A stretch of DNA of 64,000 nt from Hyphomicrobiales bacterium. GTDB taxonomy: Bacteria > Pseudomonadota > Alphaproteobacteria > Rhizobiales > Rhizobiaceae. How positions within the stretch are numbered: position 1 is the first letter of the stretch; each line of letters begins with the position of its first letter. Positions 1 through 9,360 of the stretch are shown piece by piece. The notes under the pieces are model-generated. The model had not been told where the DNA came from. It worked only from the letters and a program-made list of their open reading frames with translations, and made no database searches. The position numbers were made by a program, and so were the translations under genes. The stretch covers positions 1 through 64,000 of the forward strand of contig UBJO01000043.1 in assembly GCA_900465665.1 (NCBI GenBank), read 5' to 3'.

Positions 1-323
1 GGTTTCATTGGAATACGCAGTCACGATCGAGACGAAGCGCGGCAGATATCGCGGAAGTTCTCCAGGACGATACAAGCCTGCCAACCTAAGACGCCGTCCG
101 AATTAAAACAGTCAAAATCGAGCCGGGCGCAAAAAGAGGTTGAGGCAATCGACGGGTGCGCCTGTAAATGAAGCTTGCTTATAGACGAACGTACACGCTA
201 CGGGCGTGAAAGCGCTGGTGCGGCAGTGCGCGCTTTCCTGGGTCGCGTCCCCTTGGAACGGTTTGGCTTTAGTTGCGACGATGATTCAATGAGCTGGATG
301 TGATCGTCACGTGGTTCTCCCCG
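1..323. other. gene-free left edge
   Basis: No convincing reading frame, RNA gene or repeat was seen. The stretch lies downstream of the leftward alpha/beta hydrolase gene and may contain its transcription end, but no clear hairpin followed by T residues is visible. Confidence 0.5.
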
Positions 324-1151
324 CTATGGTTTTGTTGTGTCTTGCAGCAGCTCTAGCAGGACATCATTGACCTCCGTTCCGGCAATGCCAAGGTCGCGCA
401 CCGAGCTCATGTGATTGCGTCCACGTAGGACCTTCTCGGCAACCGGTACGCCTTGCCTTCTCAAGACGTCCGAAAACGCGCTCATCTGAGTGTGAAACGG
501 CGTTGTTTCTTGTTCACCAACCGCGAGGATCACCCGGCAGCCAGGATCATGGAAATGGTGGAGCGGCGTGAATCTTTCGATTTCCTCCTCCGTCAGATTG
601 ATCTCGCTCTGGAGAAAAGAACTCTTCAACGGTCGAAGGTCGTAGAGCCCTCCCAGAAGAAGGGCCCCAATGATCTCAGTGGCCGGTGGACCTAGGTGGA
701 TCAAATGGCTCGCCAGATGGGCTCCCGCCGAGTGACCACTGATTGTAATTGATGCGGGATCGCCGCCATGTTCGCTGATATGATCGCGCACCCACGCCTT
801 GGCTCGAAAGACCTGATCCAGGAGCACTTCCATCCGAACGTCCGGCATCAGTGAATAATCGACAATCACCGCGATCCCGCCCGCATCCGTTATGGGTTTC
901 GCGATGTAGGAATATTCGCGTTTCGACCACATCCGCCAGTAACCGCCATGTATGAAGATGTGGACCGGCAGGCCTTTGCGATGGCCGGCTGGAAAAAACA
1001 AGTCCACCGTTTCACTTGGGCCCGTGCCGTATGCGATATCCGCGATCATGGGCAGGGTTTCGCGCGCCCGTTCGCTCGCGTGCACGATTTCGGAGACAAT
1101 GTTGTCGAAATCCGCGACATGATCGCGGATGCGGAATGGATCGGACCCCAA
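324..1151 (-). CDS. alpha/beta hydrolase, arylformamidase/esterase type
   Basis: 275 residues, a normal length for the small esterase/kynurenine formamidase-like branch of the alpha/beta hydrolases. An oxyanion-hole motif HGGYW is near residue 70 and the nucleophile elbow GHSAGAH near residue 140; a late Asp and the His in GRNHMSS can complete the triad. It probably cleaves a small ester or amide in the cytoplasm. The start is TTG, chosen because GGAGG sits seven bases upstream. It is the last gene of a leftward operon, 15 bases after the aldehyde dehydrogenase, so it likely serves the same catabolic route. The true substrate cannot be read from sequence; kynurenine formamidase itself is unlikely because no other tryptophan-degradation gene is present. 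Confidence 0.85.
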   Translation of the reverse strand: MGSDPFRIRDHVADFDNIVSEIVHASERARETLPMIADIAYGTGPSETVDLFFPAGHRKGLPVHIFIHGGYWRMWSKREYSYIAKPITDAGGIAVIVDYSLMPDVRMEVLLDQVFRAKAWVRDHISEHGGDPASITISGHSAGAHLASHLIHLGPPATEIIGALLLGGLYDLRPLKSSFLQSEINLTEEEIERFTPLHHFHDPGCRVILAVGEQETTPFHTQMSAFSDVLRRQGVPVAEKVLRGRNHMSSVRDLGIAGTEVNDVLLELLQDTTKP

Positions 1152-1166
1152 TGAATATCCTCCGGA

Positions 1167-2654
1167 TCAGAAACTTGTTGCGATATATTTCGCTTCCATG
1201 AACTCCGCAATGCCGTGGTGTTGCCCGCCCTCACGACCCAGTCCGCTTTGCTTGACACCGCCGAAGGGGGCGGCCGGATCGGAGACCAAGCCACGGTTTA
1301 GTGCAATCATGCCCGCCTCAATAGCCGACGACACCCGAAGACCGCGGGCAAGATCGCGTGTGTAAACGTAGGCTGCCAGTCCGTACTCGGTGTCGTTTGC
1401 AAGGTCGATCGCTTCTTGCTCGGTCTCAAATCGGTAGATTGGCGCAACGGGTCCGAAGATTTCTTCTTGAGCCATTTCGCTTTCCGCGGACACATTGGCA
1501 AGTACCGTTGGTGGATAGAAAAAGCCTGACCCTGAGGGCGTTTCGCCACCACACAGAACACGTGCGCCTTTGCCTTTCGCATCATCAACAAGGCGGCTGA
1601 TCTTGTCGACTGCCTTGCGGGTAATCATAGGGCCGCAGTCCGTGTCGGCCTCGACACCCGAGCCGACCTTCAAGGCTGACATGCGATCGGACATCCCTTT
1701 GGCGAAAGCGTCGTGGATCTGGGACTGCACGTAGAACCGGTTTGCTGCCGTGCAGGCTTCACCAGCGTTGCGCATCTTGGCGATCATAGCGCCATCGAGC
1801 GCGGCGTCGAGATCCGCGTCGTCGAAAACCACGAACGGTGCGTTTCCACCAAGCTCCATCGAGCAGGAAATGACGTGCTTTGACGCTTCAGCAAGCAATT
1901 GTCGCCCAACGCCAGTTGATCCTGTGAATGAGAGCTTCCTGACGCGCGGGTCGGCCAAGACCGTCGATGTTACGGGGCCGGGGTTGGTTGTCGTCAGCAC
2001 GTTGACAACGCCCTTTGGCACACCGGCCTCTTCGTATATCGCCGCGAGAGCATAAGCTGTGAGCGGGGTTTCACTCGCGGGCTTGAGAATGACGGTACAG
2101 CCAGCCGCTAGCGCTGGCGCAATTTTCCGGGTGGCCATCGCCGCCGGAAAATTCCAGGGCGTGATCAGCAGACAAATTCCGATCGGCTGATAATCGACGA
2201 TGATGCGGTTGGTGCCGGATGGAGCTATGGCGAATTCGCCGCTGATGCGCACAGCCTCCTCGGCGTTCCAGCGGAAAAATTCCGCAGCGTACGCAACTTC
2301 ACCGCGGGCGTCCCGCAGCGCTTTGCCGTTCTCCATTGAAATGAGCGTAGCCAGCATGTCCGACCGATCGATCATCAGCTCGAAGCAACGACGCAGAATT
2401 TCGGAGCGTCTACGAGGAGGTGTCGCTCGCCAAGATGGCGCTGCCGCCGCGGCCGCGTCTACACTGGCTCTGGCATCCTCGATCGTTGCATCGGGAACGG
2501 TAGCCAAAATGCCACCCGTCGATGGATCGACGACGTCGATCTGCCGTCCCGAGTGGGAGGGGCGCCATTGTCCGTCGATATAGAGCCCGCGCGCAGTGGC
2601 ATCGAGGTCGGGCAGGTGGCGGTTTGGCGGGGTGATCTGTTGGGCGATTGTCAT
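1167..2654 (-). CDS. NAD(P)-dependent aldehyde dehydrogenase, succinate-semialdehyde dehydrogenase-like
   Basis: About 495 residues, full length for the ALDH superfamily. Motifs in order: PWNFP near residue 150, the cofactor-loop motif FTGSTGVG near 230, [11 protein letters not shown] with the general-base Glu near 255, and [11 protein letters not shown] with the catalytic Cys near 290. The family oxidises aldehydes to acids; closest in feel to succinate-semialdehyde/glutarate-semialdehyde dehydrogenases. A longer frame would start at 2696 inside the upstream gene; the ATG at 2654 is preferred because it begins just after that gene's stop at 2668 and fits the family N-terminus. In the operon it probably oxidises an aldehyde made by the neighbouring alcohol dehydrogenases. 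Confidence 0.9.
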   Translation of the reverse strand: MTIAQQITPPNRHLPDLDATARGLYIDGQWRPSHSGRQIDVVDPSTGGILATVPDATIEDARASVDAAAAAAPSWRATPPRRRSEILRRCFELMIDRSDMLATLISMENGKALRDARGEVAYAAEFFRWNAEEAVRISGEFAIAPSGTNRIIVDYQPIGICLLITPWNFPAAMATRKIAPALAAGCTVILKPASETPLTAYALAAIYEEAGVPKGVVNVLTTTNPGPVTSTVLADPRVRKLSFTGSTGVGRQLLAEASKHVISCSMELGGNAPFVVFDDADLDAALDGAMIAKMRNAGEACTAANRFYVQSQIHDAFAKGMSDRMSALKVGSGVEADTDCGPMITRKAVDKISRLVDDAKGKGARVLCGGETPSGSGFFYPPTVLANVSAESEMAQEEIFGPVAPIYRFETEQEAIDLANDTEYGLAAYVYTRDLARGLRVSSAIEAGMIALNRGLVSDPAAPFGGVKQSGLGREGGQHHGIAEFMEAKYIATSF

Positions 2655-2667
2655 GGTTTCCTCGATA

Positions 2668-3894
2668 TCACATGGCGGAAGCGGCGAAATTGCCATCGTA
2701 GGCGGCTTTGACGAGACGTTTCATGGCGTCGAGATCAAAGGGCCTTGGATTGTTCTTGATCAGCCTGTCAATGTTGAAGGCCTGCTCGGCCGTCCAGTCC
2801 AGCTTGTCTGCTGCGAGCCCTAGATCGGCGAGCGTTGCAGTAATGCCGATCGCCGCGAAAAGCCTGCGGATTTCCTCGATAGCTGCCACCGCGAGCTGCC
2901 TCTCGTCGAGACCCGGCGTACCCAAACCAAGCGCCGCTCCGATCTGCGACATTTCGGTAACTGAAGCTGAAAGGTTGTAGTTCATGACGTAAGGCATCAT
3001 TGTCGCGACGCCGAGACCATGGGCCGTATGCGTCAAAGCGCCAGCCGGGTACTGAACGGCGTGGGCCGCGGCCGTGCCCGCTGTCCCAAACGCGCAGCCT
3101 GCAGCAAGTGCACCCATCATTACGTCGGCGCGCGCATCTTCATCCGAACCGTCCTTGCAGGCTTTCTCGAGGCTTCGACCAAGAAGTTTGATCGCTAGCA
3201 GCGCGAAGTGGTCGGTCAACGCGCTCTTGCCGATGAAGACGTGCTTCTGAGCCAAGGAATGATCAACGCCGCGACGCGCGGCCGTGAAGGCCTCAATCGC
3301 ATGGGTGAGGGCGTCGGCGCCTGCAACGGCAGTCAAGCCTGGTGGGCACGTCATCGTCAGCTCGGGATCGCATATCGCGGCTGTTGCTATCAGATAAGGG
3401 CTAGATATCCCGACCTTCAAGGTGCGCTCGGAATCTGAAATTACCGCAACAGGGGTAACCTCCGAACCCGTACCCGCCGTTGTCGGGACAGCAAGGACGG
3501 GGATTATCGGGCTTGGCACCTTGTATTCGCCATAGTAGTCCTTGAGCTGGCCACCGTGAGTCAACAGGAGTGCTGCGCACTTGGCCATATCCAGACAACT
3601 TCCACCACCGATGCCGATCACCATCTCTGGATCGAACGTCCTGGCGTCCTCTACGCAGACCGAGACACTGTCGGCTGGCACGTCGGGCTGTACTCCGTCG
3701 TAGATCAGAACGGCTACGGAGGCTGCTTCAAGCGCGCTCACGAGTTCGGCGAATACGGGGGTCGCCGCGAACCTCTCGTCCGTGCATACCAGGGCTCTCC
3801 TTCCGAGCCTTGCCGCGACAGTTGCCAGGGCATGGCGCTGTCCTTTGCCGAACAAGATTTCCTGGGGAAGCCGTAGAGCGGCGAAGAGGGTCAT
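2668..3894 (-). CDS. iron-containing alcohol dehydrogenase
   Basis: 408 residues, group III (Fe-type) alcohol dehydrogenase/maleylacetate reductase superfamily. The nucleotide-binding motif GIGGGSCLDMAK is near residue 95, the motif PTTAGTGSEVTPVAV near 137, and the metal-binding region contains DPELT, GADALTHAIEAF and a later GALTHTAHGLG. The enzyme should interconvert an alcohol and an aldehyde or ketone using NAD(H) and a divalent metal. Its ATG overlaps the stop of the upstream Ldh-family gene in an ATGA junction, a sign of translational coupling. The following gene encodes an aldehyde dehydrogenase, so a two-step alcohol-to-acid oxidation is the simplest reading. Substrate unknown. Confidence 0.9.
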   Translation of the reverse strand: MTLFAALRLPQEILFGKGQRHALATVAARLGRRALVCTDERFAATPVFAELVSALEAASVAVLIYDGVQPDVPADSVSVCVEDARTFDPEMVIGIGGGSCLDMAKCAALLLTHGGQLKDYYGEYKVPSPIIPVLAVPTTAGTGSEVTPVAVISDSERTLKVGISSPYLIATAAICDPELTMTCPPGLTAVAGADALTHAIEAFTAARRGVDHSLAQKHVFIGKSALTDHFALLAIKLLGRSLEKACKDGSDEDARADVMMGALAAGCAFGTAGTAAAHAVQYPAGALTHTAHGLGVATMMPYVMNYNLSASVTEMSQIGAALGLGTPGLDERQLAVAAIEEIRRLFAAIGITATLADLGLAADKLDWTAEQAFNIDRLIKNNPRPFDLDAMKRLVKAAYDGNFAASAM

Positions 3895-4925
3895 TGTCCA
3901 TGTCCTTTGACAAGCGGTTTGCTACTGTAAGAAAGGGCGTTGAGTTCGTCCCAAAGTCGCGGCGAAATCGCTATGCCGGACGAAAGGGCTTCTTCACGTC
4001 GTGCCAATGCGCCGTCCCCTGGGACAGTTACCGGACGAGCCGGATCAGCTGGCAGCGAGTTGCGAACGCCGTTGAGATAGGTGCTGAAACTGGCGAGCAT
4101 CTCGGGTTGCTCGCCAATATCAATAGCAATGAGGACGTCACCCTTGTTGCATAAAGCGTTGGCGTCGAGCGTTCCTCGAACGTTGGGCGCAAGAGCAGAT
4201 TTGGCGACAGATGCGACCATCAGTTCCAGCGCCATACCCAGTGCATAGCCCTTGGCCTCCCCGAACGGGGCGATTGATCCTTTCGTGGCCGCGCTAGCGT
4301 CGGTCGTCGATCTCCCGTCGGCGTCTCGCGCCCAGCCCCTTGGTATTGGAGAGCCGTTGGCGGCATGGTGGTGTATCTTGCCCATCGAAACGATGCCGGT
4401 TGCAAGGTCGATCACCATCGGCCGATCCGCGGTGGGTATGGCGATCGCAAGCGGGTTTGTCCCCAAAAGCGCCTGCGTCCCCCCGTAGGGATGAACCAGC
4501 GCCTCGCTCGAAGACATGGCAAGCCCTATCAGACCTTTGTCGGCCAGACGTTCGACATAGTAGGCAAGCATTCCAAGGTGGTTTGAGTTGCAGATTCCAG
4601 CAACCGCGACACCAGTCTGACGGGTTCGGTCTGCCAGGCGCTCAAGCGCTGCGCAGGCCACCACGGGGCCAAGCCCCTTCATGCCATCGACTTCCAGAAA
4701 GGACGACGACCGCCAATGCGAACGGCCTGCGGAAGCCGGGTCAATAAGAGTGCGCTCGATGCGTGCAAGGATGCGGGGAAGGCGCTGCAGGCCGTGCGAT
4801 GGATGGCCTTTCAACTCGCCTTCGACTAGCACGCGTGCCTGTAAGCGCGCGTGTTCTAAGGGGGTGCCTCGCTCCTCTAAAAGGCGCGTCGCTAGGCACA
4901 AAGCACTCTCTTGATCGACCCTCAC
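3891..4925 (-). CDS. Ldh/malate-lactate dehydrogenase family (MDH2) oxidoreductase
   Basis: 344 residues, normal for the Ldh_2 family that includes ureidoglycolate, L-sulfolactate and 2,3-diketogulonate dehydrogenases. Family landmarks are NSNHLGMLAYY near residue 115, GTNPLAIAIP near 160, and a C-terminal glycine-rich stretch FGEAKGYALGMALELM. It should oxidise a 2-hydroxy acid or reduce a 2-keto acid with NAD(P). The start is GTG at 4925, supported by GGAG five bases upstream. First gene of the leftward operon, divergent from the GntR regulator with a palindromic candidate operator between them. Which hydroxy acid is used cannot be told from sequence. Confidence 0.88.
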   Translation of the reverse strand: MRVDQESALCLATRLLEERGTPLEHARLQARVLVEGELKGHPSHGLQRLPRILARIERTLIDPASAGRSHWRSSSFLEVDGMKGLGPVVACAALERLADRTRQTGVAVAGICNSNHLGMLAYYVERLADKGLIGLAMSSSEALVHPYGGTQALLGTNPLAIAIPTADRPMVIDLATGIVSMGKIHHHAANGSPIPRGWARDADGRSTTDASAATKGSIAPFGEAKGYALGMALELMVASVAKSALAPNVRGTLDANALCNKGDVLIAIDIGEQPEMLASFSTYLNGVRNSLPADPARPVTVPGDGALARREEALSSGIAISPRLWDELNALSYSSKPLVKGHGQ

Positions 4926-4942
4926 ATCGGCTCCAATATAAA

Positions 4943-4954
4943 ATCCTATAGGAT
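4943..4954. promoter_or_regulatory. candidate GntR/FCD operator
   Basis: A perfect 12-base palindrome, ATCCTATAGGAT, lies in the 64-90 base spacer between the divergent Ldh-family gene and the GntR gene. FCD-subgroup GntR proteins of alphaproteobacteria commonly bind AT-rich palindromes of this kind. It is centred about 20 bases from the GTG of the leftward operon, so binding there would block transcription of that operon and possibly of its own gene. Binding is inferred. Confidence 0.6.
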
Positions 4955-5013
4955 ATGGGATTGCATATCGGCGAGCATCATGTTAGCGATTGATCATGTC
5001 AAGAGGCAAAAAC

Positions 5014-5715
5014 ATGCAGCAGAAAATTCCCGCGGTAACACCTGACACATTCGATACGAGTGGTTTTATCCCACGCGCTAACAGCCTCGCTGGCAGCGTT
5101 TACGAAGCGATATTCGCTCAGTTGATGACGTTAAAGATACCGCCTGGCACACGCATCACGGTGGACAATCTCGTTCGCGAACTCAACGTGTCGCAGACAC
5201 CGATCCGCGAAGCGCTCGGACGCCTAGAAGGCGAAGGTCTCGTCGTTAAGACCCACCTTATCGGATTCAGCGCCGCTCCGCAGATTACCCGTCGACGCTT
5301 TGACGAGCTGTATCAGCTTCGCCTGTTGCTAGAGCCCGACAGCGCCGCCAGGGCCGCAATCGCCATGGACGACGTCAAGCTTTCGGCCTTGCGGGCCGCT
5401 GCTGGGCTGATGGGTCGCCGCGAAGGCGGCGATGAACGTTTGCGCTATTCGACCTTCGCACGACAGGACGCGATGTTTCACGACAAGATTCTCGAGATCG
5501 CAGGCAACGAACTCATTCGCGAGGCCCTGAACCATCAGCACACGCACTTTCATATATTCAGGTTGATGTTCCATTCGCGGGTGACAGAAGAAGCGTTGGA
5601 CGAACACGAGGCGCTTCTGGCGGCGCTGGAAGCTGGCGATGGCCCGGCCGCGGAGCGGGCAATGCGTGTGCATCTTGAGCATTCACGTGACCGGCTCCTG
5701 CCGGCTTTCGACTAA
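5014..5715 (+). CDS. GntR family transcriptional regulator, FCD (FadR-like) subgroup
   Basis: 233 residues from the chosen ATG. An N-terminal winged helix (about residues 20-85) has the typical helix-turn-helix run ending in NVSQTPIREALGRLEGEGLV. The C-terminal FCD ligand/metal domain has the acidic/His pattern: DAMFHDKILE near residue 150, a His-rich NHQHTHFH, and DEHEALLAALEAGD near 200. Upstream in-frame starts (TTG 4990, ATG 4996) exist, but only the ATG at 5014 has a good ribosome site (AGAGG, seven to eight bases away). It most likely represses the divergent catabolic operon and its own transporter operon until a pathway metabolite binds. The transporter ATPase gene follows ten bases later. 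Confidence 0.9.
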   Translation: MQQKIPAVTPDTFDTSGFIPRANSLAGSVYEAIFAQLMTLKIPPGTRITVDNLVRELNVSQTPIREALGRLEGEGLVVKTHLIGFSAAPQITRRRFDELYQLRLLLEPDSAARAAIAMDDVKLSALRAAAGLMGRREGGDERLRYSTFARQDAMFHDKILEIAGNELIREALNHQHTHFHIFRLMFHSRVTEEALDEHEALLAALEAGDGPAAERAMRVHLEHSRDRLLPAFD

Positions 5716-5725
5716 GGGTGACGGA

Positions 5726-7303
5726 ATGTCCAACGTCGCGAGCATCGGCAGAGCGGGTACGCAAGACGTGAAGGAGGCCATCCAACCCGTTCGGCAACAC
5801 GTACTGCGCGCAAAAGGCCTATCGAAACAGTATGGCCCCGTCACTGTTCTGTCTGATATCACGCTCGATATTCTGCCTGGAGAAATTCACGCTATCATCG
5901 GGGAAAACGGTGCCGGCAAATCAACCTTCATGCGGTTGCTGTCAGGCTATGCCGAGCCGTCGGCTGGATCACTGTCGATGGCTGATGTTGACGTCAAGTT
6001 CGATAAGCCCGAACGCGCCCAAGATGCGGGTATCGTGCTTGTCCATCAGGAGATACTGCTCGCCGAGGCTCTGACCGTCGCCGAAAATGTGTTTCTCGGC
6101 AGAGAGCTGATGCGAAATGGTACCGTCGACGACAAAACCATGCGACGTCTTACTCGAGAGAAGCTTGCGGAGCTTGGCTGCGTTGTGTCACCGAACGCGC
6201 TTGTTCGCAATATTTCGCTGGCCGACCGTCAGCTGGTCCAGATCGCCCGAGCCCTCCTGGATGACTACAAGCTTGTCATCTTTGACGAACCCACTGCCGT
6301 TTTAACTGGCGAGGAAGTCGAGCGGCTCCTTGCCATCATCCTTCGCTTGAAGGAGCAGGGGACCGCAGTCCTCTACATCAGCCACCGGCTCGATGAAGTG
6401 CAACGTCTTGCCGACAAAGTGACGGTGCTGCGTGACGGCAAGATGATCGGAACCTATCCCGGACACACGCTCAGTCAGATGGACATGGCGCGGCACATGG
6501 TTGGCCGCGACCTTGCCGCGCTCTACCCGCCGAAGAGAGCGGATGTTGCGCCCAAGACGACGCTGTCAGTCCGCAATCTCACCGTGCCCGGCTTCGCAAA
6601 AGACGTTTCGTTCGACGTCCGTCAATCGGAAATCCTTGGCTTCGCAGGGATGATCGGTGCCGGCCGCACGGAACTCTTCGAGGGCATAATGGGGCTTCGT
6701 CCTGCGACCGGTACTGTCGAACTGCTTGGCAAGGCAATCAACATCCACACGCCCAGGGCAGCCCTCGACGCCGGTATCGGTTATCTAACCGAGGACCGTA
6801 AGGGCAAGGGCCTTCTCCTGCAGGAACGGCTTGCTCCGAACCTCACCTTGTCGGCGCTGGGACGCTTTCATCCCGGACTGCTCATGCGCCGCAAGCGCGA
6901 ACAGATGGCACTGACGCAAGCCGTCGATCAATATGACATCCGGCTCAAAAACCTGGGCGTGAAAGCAGGCCAGCTCTCAGGTGGCAATCAACAGAAGCTG
7001 CTGCTTGCGAAGGTGTTGCTCACCACGCCGTCGGTCGTTGTCATCGACGAGCCGACCCGCGGGATCGACATCGCCAACAAGGCGCAAATTTACGCATTCA
7101 TTCAGCAACTCGTGTCGGAGGGGAAGACCTGCATCGTCATCTCCTCGGAGATGCAGGAGCTGATCGGCATCTGCGACCGAATAATAGTGATGCGTGAGGG
7201 GCGCATCGCTGGGGAAGTCTCAGGCGAGGCGATGACGGAACATAATGTCGCGCTCATGGCGACGAGCCACGCGGCTGGAAGCAATGAGGGAGGAAGACGA
7301 TGA
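5726..7303 (+). CDS. sugar ABC transporter ATP-binding protein (RbsA/MglA type)
   Basis: About 525 residues with two fused ABC domains, as usual for ribose/galactose importers. The first domain has Walker [10 protein letters not shown] near residue 66 and Walker B VIFDEPTAVL; the second has the degenerate loop GAGRTEL near 310, signature LSGGNQQK near 415 and Walker B VVIDEPTRGID. It powers import through the permease encoded next, whose ATG overlaps its stop (ATGA). A longer frame begins inside the GntR gene at 5639; the ATG at 5726, ten bases after the GntR stop, matches the family N-terminus. Co-transcription with the regulator suggests that the imported compound or a product of it is the inducer. 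Confidence 0.93.
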   Translation: MSNVASIGRAGTQDVKEAIQPVRQHVLRAKGLSKQYGPVTVLSDITLDILPGEIHAIIGENGAGKSTFMRLLSGYAEPSAGSLSMADVDVKFDKPERAQDAGIVLVHQEILLAEALTVAENVFLGRELMRNGTVDDKTMRRLTREKLAELGCVVSPNALVRNISLADRQLVQIARALLDDYKLVIFDEPTAVLTGEEVERLLAIILRLKEQGTAVLYISHRLDEVQRLADKVTVLRDGKMIGTYPGHTLSQMDMARHMVGRDLAALYPPKRADVAPKTTLSVRNLTVPGFAKDVSFDVRQSEILGFAGMIGAGRTELFEGIMGLRPATGTVELLGKAINIHTPRAALDAGIGYLTEDRKGKGLLLQERLAPNLTLSALGRFHPGLLMRRKREQMALTQAVDQYDIRLKNLGVKAGQLSGGNQQKLLLAKVLLTTPSVVVIDEPTRGIDIANKAQIYAFIQQLVSEGKTCIVISSEMQELIGICDRIIVMREGRIAGEVSGEAMTEHNVALMATSHAAGSNEGGRR

Positions 7304-8292
7304 CGGTGATTACGGGTTCCACTGTGGTCAGGCCGGAACGTGATTGGAATATTGGCTGGTCGGATGTCGGTCCCTTTATCGCGCTTGCCGCGCTCATGGT
7401 GATCGGCTTTGCTATCAATCAGGATTTTCTCTCAGCCACCAATCTCGGCAACGTGATTACCCGAAGCGCCTTTATCGCGATCATCGCAGTCGGCGCGACG
7501 TTCGTCATTTCATCCGGCGGCCTCGATCTTTCCGTGGGCTCCATGGCGGCGTTCATCACGGGTATCACCATCATGTTCATGAACAGGATGGCTCCGGAAT
7601 GGGGCGTGGCGGCAATTCCCGCCGGGATGCTGGTGGCTGTCGCCGTTGGGTTGTTCTGTGGCCTGATGAACGGGCTTATCGTCACGGTCGGCAAAATCGA
7701 ACCCTTCATCGCTACTCTCGGCACGATGGGCATATTTCGGGCACTGATCACCTACATGTCGGATGGCGGCACGATCCCTATCGATCGTGGCCTGCGTGAC
7801 GCCTATCGACCGGTTTATTTCGGTACCATTGCGGGGATACCGTTTCCGATCCTGATTTCGATCGCGGTCGCAGCCGTTGCGTCCTTCATACTTTATAAAA
7901 TGAAATACGGTCGTAAATGCGCAGCCGTCGGAGCCAATGAAGACGTCGCCCGCTACTCCGGCGTTTCGATCATCAAGACCCGGACGATCGCCTACGCTAT
8001 CCAAGGTGCCTGCGTTGCGATCGCTGCGATCTGCTATGTGCCGCGGCTCGGTGCGGCCACGCCAACCACGGGCGTTCTCTGGGAGCTCCAGGTAATCACT
8101 GCGGTGGTCATCGGTGGGACAGCGTTGCGCGGTGGGAAGGGACACGTGTGGGGAACGGTGGCGGGCGCGGTCATTCTCGAGCTCATCGCAAACCTCATGG
8201 TTCTTTCCGACTTCGTTTCGGAATACCTCGTGGCGGGCGTCCAGGGTGTGATCATCATCATCGCCATGCTCATTCAAAGGTTCTCGAAATAA
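7300..8292 (+). CDS. sugar ABC transporter permease (RbsC type)
   Basis: 330 residues, a polytopic inner-membrane protein of the BPD_transp_2 family. It has the conserved signature GGLDLSVGS near residue 70 and the late motif ALRGGKGHVWGT near 275, both typical of ribose/xylose-type permeases. Eight to ten hydrophobic segments are visible. A homodimer of this protein would form the channel with the ATPase encoded immediately upstream (four-base overlap) and the periplasmic binding protein downstream. Confidence 0.92.
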   Translation: MTVITGSTVVRPERDWNIGWSDVGPFIALAALMVIGFAINQDFLSATNLGNVITRSAFIAIIAVGATFVISSGGLDLSVGSMAAFITGITIMFMNRMAPEWGVAAIPAGMLVAVAVGLFCGLMNGLIVTVGKIEPFIATLGTMGIFRALITYMSDGGTIPIDRGLRDAYRPVYFGTIAGIPFPILISIAVAAVASFILYKMKYGRKCAAVGANEDVARYSGVSIIKTRTIAYAIQGACVAIAAICYVPRLGAATPTTGVLWELQVITAVVIGGTALRGGKGHVWGTVAGAVILELIANLMVLSDFVSEYLVAGVQGVIIIIAMLIQRFSK

Positions 8293-8349
8293 TCCGTGTC
8301 AGGACCACACGGGTTCACGATCTTAGGTCCAAATTCTGGGAGGAATGGA

Positions 8350-9300
8350 ATGTCTACTACAAAATGGATCGCGGCTGCAGCCGTGAGTACGATGCTGATT
8401 GCGGGCCACGCGCTCGCTGAGGATAAAAAGGTTGTCGCGGTATCGATCCCGGCAGCCGACCATGGTTGGACAGCGGGCATCGTGTATCACGCTCAGGCCG
8501 CCGCCAAGGAGATCAATGCCGCGTTTCCGAATGTCGAGGTCGTCGTCAAGACCTCACCGTCGGCAACGGCTCAAGTCAGTGCCCTTGAAGACCTGTCCGC
8601 GGGTCGTAAGCTCGACGCACTGGTCATTCTGCCGTACACGTCCGAAGAGCTGACCACTCCGGTCAAGGCCGTAAAGGATGCCGGTACGTTCATCACCGTG
8701 GTAGACCGTGGCCTCAACGATGCGACGATCCAAGACCTTTATCTCGCAGGCGACAACATCGCGGTTGGTCGCAACACCGCCAAGTTCATGATCGACAAGC
8801 TGGGCGGCAAGGGCAATTTGGTTGTTTTGCGCGGCATTCCGACCGTCATTGACGACGAGCGAATTCAGGGTTTCCAGGACGCTATCAAAGGTACTGACCT
8901 CAAGGTTCTGGACATCCAGTATGCGAACTGGAACAGTGACGAAGCTTTCAAACTGATGCAGGACTACCTTGCTAAGCACCCTCAGATCGACGCCGTATGG
9001 GCCAACGACGACGATATGCTGCTTGGCGTTCTCGAGGCCGTGAAAGAGTCCGGTCGCAAGGACATCAAGCTAGCGCTCGGCGGTAACGGCATGAAGGATA
9101 TCGTCAAGAAGGTTATCGATGGGGACGCGATGACGCCTGTCGAAACGCCTTATCCGCCTGCAATGATCAAGACCGCGATCTACATGACCGTCGCGAATTT
9201 AGTGGGTCAGGCGCCCGTTCGCGGAACCGTCAAGCTCGACGCTCCGCTCATCACTCAGGAGAACGCCAAGGAATATTATTTCCCTGATTCTCCGTTCTGA
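8350..9300 (+). CDS. periplasmic sugar-binding protein of ABC transporter
   Basis: 316 residues. A signal peptide of about 23 residues ends in GHALA, followed by a Peripla_BP_4/LacI-like fold (VVAVSIPAADHGW, then VWANDDDMLLGVLEA near residue 225). It captures the substrate in the periplasm. A GTG at 8296 would give a longer form, but the ATG at 8350 has GGGAGG eight bases upstream and starts exactly at the signal peptide. Third gene of the transporter set. The ligand is not determinable; the binding-pocket sequence differs greatly from the second binding protein at 19433. Confidence 0.92.
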   Translation: MSTTKWIAAAAVSTMLIAGHALAEDKKVVAVSIPAADHGWTAGIVYHAQAAAKEINAAFPNVEVVVKTSPSATAQVSALEDLSAGRKLDALVILPYTSEELTTPVKAVKDAGTFITVVDRGLNDATIQDLYLAGDNIAVGRNTAKFMIDKLGGKGNLVVLRGIPTVIDDERIQGFQDAIKGTDLKVLDIQYANWNSDEAFKLMQDYLAKHPQIDAVWANDDDMLLGVLEAVKESGRKDIKLALGGNGMKDIVKKVIDGDAMTPVETPYPPAMIKTAIYMTVANLVGQAPVRGTVKLDAPLITQENAKEYYFPDSPF

Positions 9301-9315
9301 TCACCAACGTCAACC

Positions 9316-9334
9316 GGGGCGGCTGAGCCGCCCC
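9316..9334. repeat. strong hairpin after binding-protein gene
   Basis: A perfect eight-base GC stem (GGGGCGGC, loop TGA, GCCGCCCC) lies 15 bases after the binding-protein stop and before the PfpI gene. No T run follows on the plus strand, so it is more likely an mRNA-stabilising or attenuating hairpin that raises binding-protein levels relative to downstream genes than a full terminator. Confidence 0.6.
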
Positions 9335-9360
9335 ATAGCATGAGAAAAGAGGAGTAAATC

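Noticed and set aside
7510-8277. 255-residue minus-strand frame rich in Asp, His and Arg
   Set aside because: Typical antisense translation of a hydrophobic permease gene.
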